64,000 nucleotides of DNA from Fontibacterium universale. GTDB lineage: Bacteria > Pseudomonadota > Alphaproteobacteria > Pelagibacterales > Pelagibacteraceae. Every line of letters starts with the position of its first letter. Within the stretch, counting starts at the first letter, position 1. This document shows positions 58,742 through 64,000 of this stretch, piece by piece. Position numbers and translations under genes: made by a program. The stretch is from positions 44,463-108,462 of the forward strand of contig CBDEAT010000005.1 of the NCBI GenBank assembly GCA_965236175.1. Reading direction: 5' to 3'. The notes beneath the pieces are model-generated. The model was given only the letters and a program-made list of their open reading frames with translations. It ran no database searches and was not told the DNA's origin.

Positions 58742-60120
58742 GCATTCAAATTTACAAAGTTATCTTCAAATTGCTTGCAAAAATTAAGAACATCAATTTC
58801 GCAATTGTTTTTTCCAATAACTTGCATCCCTACAGGTAAATTTTCTTTAGTAAATCCTGCGTTAATAGATGCTGCGGGTTGACCAGTTAAATTAAATGGA
58901 TAAGTGTACGTCACCCAAGATACTATATTTTTATCTTGCATGTTTTTTGGAACATTTAAACCTGTCTCAAAAGCAACACAAGGTAAGGTAGGAGTTATTA
59001 ACAAATCATATTTTTCAAAAAATATTCTCATTTTTTCTCTAAATGTATATCTTTGAAAAACTAGACTATAATAGTCATTCATTTTTTGATTTATTGCTAC
59101 TTTTAAAACTTCTAAAACAGCAGGATCAATTAAGGTCGGTGAATTTTCAATTACACTTTTAAGTCTAGTGCCAACGCCAGCATAAAATTCGGCATTCCAT
59201 AAATTTACAGGATCTTCATCTAAAACTTTATCTACAGTATCTATTTTATAACCTAATGAAGAAATATTTTTTACTGCCTTATCTAATATTTCGACAATGT
59301 TTCCATCGTTTTTTCCATAACCTAATGTTGGACTCCATGCAATTTTATAACTTTTCTTTTCTTTTATAAAATTTTCAAAGATTGGAGTATTTTCTGTAAC
59401 AGTAAATGGATCTCTAAAATCTTTACCGGATATAATCTGTAAAACTTTGCAAGCATCTAAAACATTTCTGGTCAAAGGACAAACGTGTGCAAGCGTTGGT
59501 GTGGCAGAAGTTGGATATACTGGAACTCTACCAAATTGAGCTTTTATACCGAACAAGCCTGTTAATGAAGCTGGTATTCGAATAGATCCTCCACCATCGG
59601 TGCCAATTGCATAAGGAACGATTCCTGCTGCTACCATAGATGCTGCTCCACAACTAGAACCACCTGGAGTTAATTCTGGATTCCAAGGATTTTTAGTAAT
59701 TCCAGTTAACGGACTGTCACCTACGCCCTTGCAACCAAATTCACTTGTTGTTGATTTTCCTAAAAGTATTGCGCCGGCATTTCTTAATCTCTCTACTGAT
59801 GGAGCATCTGCAGATACTAAATTATCAGAGGTAGTTTTTGAACCAAATCTTTGCGGTAAATTTTTTTGAGCAATTAAATCTTTTATTGAAGTGGGTATGC
59901 CGTCTAATTCTGATAGTAAAGAATTACTCATCATTCTTTTTTCAGACTCCTTTGCTAAAATTTTAGCACCTTCAATGTCTAAAAACGCGAAAGAATTTAA
60001 AATAGGATCTAATTTTTCAATTTTCTTTAGCGTACTATCTAATAATTCTGTAGGTGAAACCTCTTTATTTTTTATTAGCCTCGAAAGTTCCGAAACACTA
60101 ATAAAATCAAGAGGTTTCAT
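58723..60120 (-). CDS. amidase signature family enzyme
   Basis: Hydrolyses an amide bond with a Ser-cisSer-Lys triad. Lys80 in GIPTSIKD, cis-Ser155 in TPGGSSCGAA and nucleophile Ser179 in TDGGGSIRIPAS have the expected spacing. Length 465 is typical. It is not a GatA of the tRNA-dependent amidotransferase on context, since gatB and gatC are absent and it is next to a cyclase-family hydrolase and a TRAP transporter. The substrate is not determined; an imported small amide is a reasonable inference. It lies eight bases after the cyclase gene. Confidence 0.88.
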   Translation of the reverse strand: MKPLDFISVSELSRLIKNKEVSPTELLDSTLKKIEKLDPILNSFAFLDIEGAKILAKESEKRMMSNSLLSELDGIPTSIKDLIAQKNLPQRFGSKTTSDNLVSADAPSVERLRNAGAILLGKSTTSEFGCKGVGDSPLTGITKNPWNPELTPGGSSCGAASMVAAGIVPYAIGTDGGGSIRIPASLTGLFGIKAQFGRVPVYPTSATPTLAHVCPLTRNVLDACKVLQIISGKDFRDPFTVTENTPIFENFIKEKKSYKIAWSPTLGYGKNDGNIVEILDKAVKNISSLGYKIDTVDKVLDEDPVNLWNAEFYAGVGTRLKSVIENSPTLIDPAVLEVLKVAINQKMNDYYSLVFQRYTFREKMRIFFEKYDLLITPTLPCVAFETGLNVPKNMQDKNIVSWVTYTYPFNLTGQPAASINAGFTKENLPVGMQVIGKNNCEIDVLNFCKQFEDNFVNLNAKPNIY

Positions 60121-60128
60121 TGAGAAGT

Positions 60129-60834
60129 TTAGCTATTAATTACAGCCACAGCTCTAACAGGAGAACCTGATCCACCTTTAAATTTAATTGGTAATCCGAT
60201 GAATTGAAACTCACCTTTTCCAACTACTTTTTCCAAATTGACTAACCATTCAAAATGAGAAACCCCTAAATCTCTACAAAGTCTATGTTGTGGAAATAGA
60301 TTTGAAGTTGGTTTATCAGTAGATGGTCCCTCAACTCCATGCATTTTAGATCCTCTGTCAAAAAGCCATTTAGTTGCTTCAACTGTAAGTTCTGGATTGC
60401 CCCAAACTATCTGTTTTCTGTCATGATAATTTCTAGCATGAAAACCAGTACACAATAAAACTATATGACCATCGATTTTTACACCTGATTTTTTTTCAGC
60501 GTCTTCCATATGTTTAACTGTTATATCTTCTAGATCTTTGATATTTCTTAAATCTAAACAAACAGCTTTGCCCATAAATAAACTTAACGGCATTTCATCA
60601 ATAGATTTTCCTTTAGGGTTAACATGTTTAAAAGCATCAACATGCGTGCCAACATGATCTAGCATTCCTATGTAATTTGTTTGAAAAGTCATGGGATCTT
60701 CTTTAGTTCCCAGTCCAAAACTTTTAGTGGTTTCATGAGTTAAAGCCGTTAAATATATAGGACTTTGAAAAAGTTTATGTGCGGGCATGTTATCTTCTAC
60801 TGTCAAACTTAGATCAATTATTTACTTGAGCCAT
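60129..60834 (-). CDS. cyclase-family metal-dependent hydrolase (kynurenine-formamidase-like; frameshift near its start)
   Basis: The metal-binding signature LDHVGTHVDAFKHVNPKG (HxGTHxD) marks the cyclase family, which includes kynurenine formamidase and isatin hydrolase. An ATG at 60832-60834 with a strong Shine-Dalgarno (AAGGAG) reads MAQV, then IIDLSLTVEDNMPAHKL follows in the next frame. An extra T in the run at 60819-60823 explains the shift; corrected length is 234. Without the shift, translation could only begin at a TTG (60806) inside the conserved N-terminus. It lies in the amidase-TRAP cluster. No other tryptophan-catabolic genes are present, so kynurenine itself is not an obvious substrate. 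Confidence 0.82.
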
Positions 60835-60863
60835 AGTTTCTCCTTTTATTTGTTTATAATAAA

Positions 60864-60884
60864 TTTAATCCTAACTAGATTAAA
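60864..60884. repeat. inverted repeat between dctM and the cyclase gene
   Basis: TTTAATC and GATTAAA arms (7 bases) flank CTAACTA in a 53-base gap on the minus-strand unit. It could be a weak hairpin that modulates read-through; no T run follows to make it a terminator. Confidence 0.35.
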
Positions 60885-60887
60885 TAA

Positions 60888-62213
60888 TCAACTTTTAGTC
60901 ATAACTGCTGGCAGCCAATTAGCGATGCCAGGATACATCATAACCAAAATTGCTAAAACTATTAATAATATCCAATATGGAACTGATCCATAAAATATAC
61001 GACCTAATGTTATGTCGGGATCAACAATGCAACCTTTAACGGTATAAACACAAAGGCCTAAAGGAGGGGTTAACAAACCAGCTTCTATAGCTAAAATTCC
61101 TATAATGGCAAATGATATTGGGTCGTAACCTAACAACTTATAAGCTATTGGAGCAAATATAGGAACCGTTAATAAAATAATTGAAACAGAATCAATAAAC
61201 ATTCCTAAAATAAACCAAACAGCAACCATGATAAATAAAATTAAAAATTTATTTCCACCAATACTCGTAAAAACATTTGTAAGAGCATCAGTTATTCCAC
61301 CCATCGCAAGTAATCTTGAATACATTTGAGCACAAATCAAAATTAACAAAATTGGAGCGGAAATTTTTCCAGTTTCTAAAACTGAATCTAAAATTTCTTT
61401 AAAAGATACTCCCTTTAATATGGCTAAAATTAAAGCAAAAAGTGCGCCTATTCCTGCTGCTTCAGTAGGTGTAAAAAACCCAAACCAAATACCCCCTAAA
61501 ACTAAAACAATTAAAAACGATACACCTATTGCTCCCCAATATTGTCTTTTAGTAAGACTAACATCTAATGATTGATTTTCACTGCCTTGACCAAAGAGAT
61601 CTGGCTTAAAATAAGCAAGTACAAAACAAAAAATCGCGAATAAGAATGCAAGAATTATTCCTGGAATTATTCCAGCAATAAAAAGTTTACCTATTGATTG
61701 CTCAGTTAAGACACCCCATACAATCATTAAAATACTAGGTGGAATTAACATTCCTAAAGAAGCGCTACCAGCAATGCAGCCAACTGCGATAGTTTTATTA
61801 TAATTAAATTTTACCATTTGAGGATAGGCAATTTTAGAAAAGGCAGCTGCAGATGCTATTGAAACGCCTGTAACTGCACCAAATACTGCATTCCCAAATA
61901 CTGTTGCAAGGGCAAGTCTAGCTGGAATTTTTTTTAAAGATTTGTTAATTAAATTATATAGATCTTCAGCTGCTCCAGACCTTGATATCAACTCACCCAT
62001 TAATACAAATAATGGTATAACTGCAAAAATATAATCTCTTATAGCTCCGTAAGCGGTATTGTTTAATAAAGATAATGGAACATTAATATTTCCAGTAATA
62101 TAATATAGCCCAAAAAAACTAGTTAAACCTAGAGCAATAACAACGGGGACGCTAAGAGTTATTAGCAAAATTAATGCTATTATTATCCAAAAAGAAAAAT
62201 CAAAACCAAACAT
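60888..62213 (-). CDS. dctM: TRAP transporter large permease subunit
   Basis: The 441-residue DctM subunit has about 12-14 membrane segments. Conserved elements: VLMGELISRSGAAEDLYNLI, AVTGVSIASAAAFSKIAYPQM, GSASLGMLIPPSILMIVWG, FFTPTEAAGIGALFAL and GLLTPPLGLCVYTVKG. It drives sodium- or proton-coupled uptake together with DctQ and the binding protein. Its first base is the last base of the dctQ stop, so the two are translationally coupled. Confidence 0.95.
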   Translation of the reverse strand: MFGFDFSFWIIIALILLITLSVPVVIALGLTSFFGLYYITGNINVPLSLLNNTAYGAIRDYIFAVIPLFVLMGELISRSGAAEDLYNLINKSLKKIPARLALATVFGNAVFGAVTGVSIASAAAFSKIAYPQMVKFNYNKTIAVGCIAGSASLGMLIPPSILMIVWGVLTEQSIGKLFIAGIIPGIILAFLFAIFCFVLAYFKPDLFGQGSENQSLDVSLTKRQYWGAIGVSFLIVLVLGGIWFGFFTPTEAAGIGALFALILAILKGVSFKEILDSVLETGKISAPILLILICAQMYSRLLAMGGITDALTNVFTSIGGNKFLILFIMVAVWFILGMFIDSVSIILLTVPIFAPIAYKLLGYDPISFAIIGILAIEAGLLTPPLGLCVYTVKGCIVDPDITLGRIFYGSVPYWILLIVLAILVMMYPGIANWLPAVMTKS

Positions 62214-62716
62214 TATTTTTTTAAATTAAAAATTTTTGAAATTATTAACAGCAAATACGTAAAAGAGGTTAGACAAGAAAATAAAAAAATAGTTCCTTTT
62301 AGTGGCAATGTTGGGAACCTAAATGAAGCATGACCTTCAAATTCAGATGAAATGAATGATTTTACCATAGATGAATATGAGGATTTTGCTAACAATATAA
62401 AAAATATAAGTCCCAAGAAGCAACTAAGAAGATCAAGAAATTTTCTTAATTTAGGTCCAGCTTTTTCAATAGTAAAATCTGATCGAAGCATGCTTTCAAT
62501 TGAAACTGCATAAGCGAATTGAAAAAAAGCTATTATAACAACTAAATTTGCTATAATTTCTGGAACACCTATTAATGGTTTATTGAACGCACCTCTTAGT
62601 AATACATCTACAAAAATTAAAAGACCAACAAATACAAGCAAGAAAGAAGCAACATATTTAAAAAATTGTATTATTTTGTCGTTAATTAAGTCAACTTTTT
62701 TAAAAAATAATAACAT
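62213..62716 (-). CDS. dctQ: TRAP transporter small permease subunit
   Basis: A 167-residue DctQ protein with four membrane segments (about 16-36, 47-66, 88-110, 135-160) and the characteristic FVDVLLRGAFNKPLIGVPEI in the second region. It scaffolds DctM in the transporter. The dctP binding-protein gene ends 58 bases upstream, across a strong hairpin. Confidence 0.92.
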   Translation of the reverse strand: MLLFFKKVDLINDKIIQFFKYVASFLLVFVGLLIFVDVLLRGAFNKPLIGVPEIIANLVVIIAFFQFAYAVSIESMLRSDFTIEKAGPKLRKFLDLLSCFLGLIFFILLAKSSYSSMVKSFISSEFEGHASFRFPTLPLKGTIFLFSCLTSFTYLLLIISKIFNLKK

Positions 62717-62732
62717 TTTTATGACAAAGAAA

Positions 62733-62761
62733 GCGCTCTGATTAATTATAAATCAGAGCGC
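62733..62761 (-). terminator. hairpin between dctP and dctQ (attenuator or mRNA stabiliser)
   Basis: A perfect 11-base inverted repeat (GCGCTCTGATT, seven-base loop, AATCAGAGCGC) lies 13 bases after the dctP stop, read on the minus strand. The transcript continues TTTCTTTG, a partial T tract. Such hairpins after a binding-protein gene are known from ABC and TRAP operons, where they give more binding protein than permease. It is unusually GC-rich for this window. Confidence 0.75.
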
Positions 62762-62774
62762 CTAATGTGATTGT

Positions 62775-63833
62775 TTAATTTATTTGATATTTATATGGCC
62801 ACTTATGTCCATTTTTTTCAAGTTCAGAAATATAAAATTTCATAATTTCAGAACCTTTGTATCCTTTTTTATTTAACTCTTGTGCGAATTTATTAGGCAC
62901 GTCTTTAAGTGCAGTCGCCCATTCTTTTTTTGTCGCTTCAGAGATAGTTTTTACATTCACTCCTGAGTCTTTCAATTTTTTTAAACCATCATTTTCATAC
63001 TGAACACATGTGGCAGCAGTAACATCAGCCCATTCAGATCCTAACTGAATAATGATGTCCTGAACATCTTTTGGTAATTTTTTCCACGTTGTCATATTTA
63101 TAGTAACAGCATTAAAAAATTGAGCCCCAAAGTCAGTTTTTGTAAAATGCGGTCCAACTTCATTTAATTTAAATGTAGACCACCATGGTGCCGTAGATAA
63201 ATAACCTTCGTAAACACCAGACTGTATAGATTGATAAGCCTCATTTAAATTTGATGCCACTGGTGTAGCTCCACCAGCTAACCACTCTAAATTAATTCCA
63301 GCTCCAGCAATTTTTTTTCCTTTTAGGTCCTTAAACTCGTTCCAAGCAAATTTTGTTCCCATTCCGTAATTTCCTAAACAAGCTCCACCTAACCATTTTT
63401 GATTAAAATCTTTTTCAAAATAAGCAGTTAATTCTGGAAATTTTTTATATGTTGCCATTGCTGCTTTTGTAACAACTTTTGCATCAGGAGATCCGAAAGG
63501 TAACATTAAAGTAAAATTATTAACAAACCCGTTAGAAGGTTCAAAAATTAGTGAAATAAAACCAATATCTAAAAGACCATCTCTTGTAGCTTCTAATACA
63601 TCAGTCAATTTTGCAACCTGACCACCGTGAAGTTCTTGAATTTTTACAGTGTGTTTTGTTTTAGTTTCAATCCTCTTTTTAAGTTCAGGAGCAAACCATT
63701 CATGGGCTGTTTTTGTATACTCTAATAACCCAATAGGATGTCCGCCTCCTAATCTTAAAGTAAACTCATCTGCAGAAGCTACGTTGGTTAAAAAAAACAA
63801 AATAGCTAATATTTTTGAAATATTTTTTTTCAT
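62775..63833 (-). CDS. dctP: TRAP transporter periplasmic solute-binding protein
   Basis: Type DctP, 352 residues, with a signal peptide (about 1-21, ending NVASA). Internal features match the family, including LRLGGGHPIG, a helix LTDVLEATRDGLLDIGF, and EAYQSIQSGVYEGYLST. In most relatives a conserved Arg after the KGLKIR strand binds the substrate carboxylate; here the same place reads KGKKIAGAG (Ala176), so the usual salt bridge is missing. The ligand is therefore unlikely to be predicted by analogy to dicarboxylate or sialic acid transporters. It is the first gene of its operon; 63834-64000 upstream holds no gene and no obvious regulatory element. Confidence 0.92.
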   Translation of the reverse strand: MKKNISKILAILFFLTNVASADEFTLRLGGGHPIGLLEYTKTAHEWFAPELKKRIETKTKHTVKIQELHGGQVAKLTDVLEATRDGLLDIGFISLIFEPSNGFVNNFTLMLPFGSPDAKVVTKAAMATYKKFPELTAYFEKDFNQKWLGGACLGNYGMGTKFAWNEFKDLKGKKIAGAGINLEWLAGGATPVASNLNEAYQSIQSGVYEGYLSTAPWWSTFKLNEVGPHFTKTDFGAQFFNAVTINMTTWKKLPKDVQDIIIQLGSEWADVTAATCVQYENDGLKKLKDSGVNVKTISEATKKEWATALKDVPNKFAQELNKKGYKGSEIMKFYISELEKNGHKWPYKYQIN

Positions 63834-64000
63834 TATATTTTTTAGTTGTTTATTAATTATAGATTAGCCTAGATTTTTAAAAAATATATACAAATTTTAA
63901 ATTCAACTTATAGTTTAAATTAAAAACTTCTTAGTTCTAAATCTTTAAATCCAATAAATAGAATTAAATAGTTAATTATATACAAAGTGTTTAATGACAA

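Noticed and set aside
58723..60120. The amidase as GatA of the Asp/Glu-tRNA amidotransferase
   Set aside because: No gatB or gatC nearby, and the neighbours are a cyclase-family hydrolase and a TRAP transporter, which point to catabolism.
23550..60830. Programmed ribosomal frameshifting to explain the many broken frames
   Set aside because: The sites share no slippery heptamer, no downstream structure and no single context; only the trpE A-tract is a plausible slippage site.
60129..60834. Kynurenine formamidase as a firm name for the cyclase-family gene
   Set aside because: The signature covers several activities and no kynurenine-pathway genes are in the window.
1..64000. Mobile elements, prophage genes, CRISPR arrays or defence systems
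   Set aside because: No transposase, integrase, phage structural, Cas or restriction-type gene and no regularly spaced repeats were seen; the single GIY-YIG fragment is a small housekeeping-type protein.
63834..64000. A riboswitch or start of a further gene at the right edge
   Set aside because: The region is AT-rich without convincing paired elements; an ATG at the last few bases is too close to the edge to judge.

Overview
The window is a gene-dense, very AT-rich stretch of housekeeping DNA. It most resembles a streamlined alphaproteobacterium of the SAR11 (Pelagibacterales) type. The grounds are base composition (long A/T runs, few G/C third positions), almost no spacing between genes (many ATGA and TAATG stop/start overlaps), and alphaproteobacterial gene neighbourhoods. 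These include ntrY-ntrX, a DUF1467 gene beside proS, RNase J-coaX-birA beside a nuoA-N operon, a fused ispDF, and a short proS. The assignment is an inference from content, not a database match.

Layout. 0-5.6 kb (minus): partial GIY-YIG gene, gpsA, tRNA-Arg(TCT), gap, ntrX, ntrY. 5.6-7.6 kb (plus): ispDF, pgpA, pncC. 7.6-14.1 kb (minus): a packed run tpiA-secG-pyrG-kdsA-eno-ftsB-like-lipA-COQ10-like. 14.2-22.1 kb (plus): a short PpiD-like membrane protein, trpE(frameshifted)-trpG-trpD-trpC, lexA with an SOS box, gltX, gltA. 22.1-33.3 kb (minus): rpsB-tsf-frr-uppS-cdsA-dxr-bamA-lpxD-fabZ-lpxA-lpxI-lpxB, covering translation, isoprenoid, phospholipid, lipid A and outer-membrane assembly. 33.3-43.4 kb (minus): dnaE, lolD, lolC/E, proS, DUF1467, rnj, coaX, birA. 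43.4-57.1 kb (minus): the full 14-gene nuo operon for complex I. 57.2-63.8 kb: a TPR lipoprotein/periplasmic-type gene, a quinone oxidoreductase, then an amidase, a metal-dependent cyclase-family hydrolase and a DctPQM TRAP transporter, which together look like a uptake-and-hydrolysis module and are the only accessory-looking part.

Sequence quality matters here. Fourteen genes can be read full length only if single extra bases are removed (20 by my count, 17 of them between 23.5 and 32.6 kb), and trpE needs one base added in an A9-T-A10 tract. Nearly all hit indispensable genes, so I treat them as base-calling/assembly errors rather than decay, and give full-length coordinates for the intact genes. 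No stretch over about 300 bases is gene-free once these are joined. The largest gaps are 33220-33343 (an rpsB leader with a predicted pseudoknot over the Shine-Dalgarno), 57130-57240 (upstream of nuoA) and 63834-64000 (upstream of dctP; AT-rich, no gene seen).

I see no mobile element, prophage, CRISPR array or defence island. The most noteworthy signals are the rpsB leader fold, an NtrX lacking both the GAFTGA loop and the Walker B glutamate, the trpE poly-A frameshift, the missing pyrH and rseP in otherwise standard operons, and the amidase/cyclase/TRAP cluster whose binding protein lacks the usual carboxylate-binding arginine.
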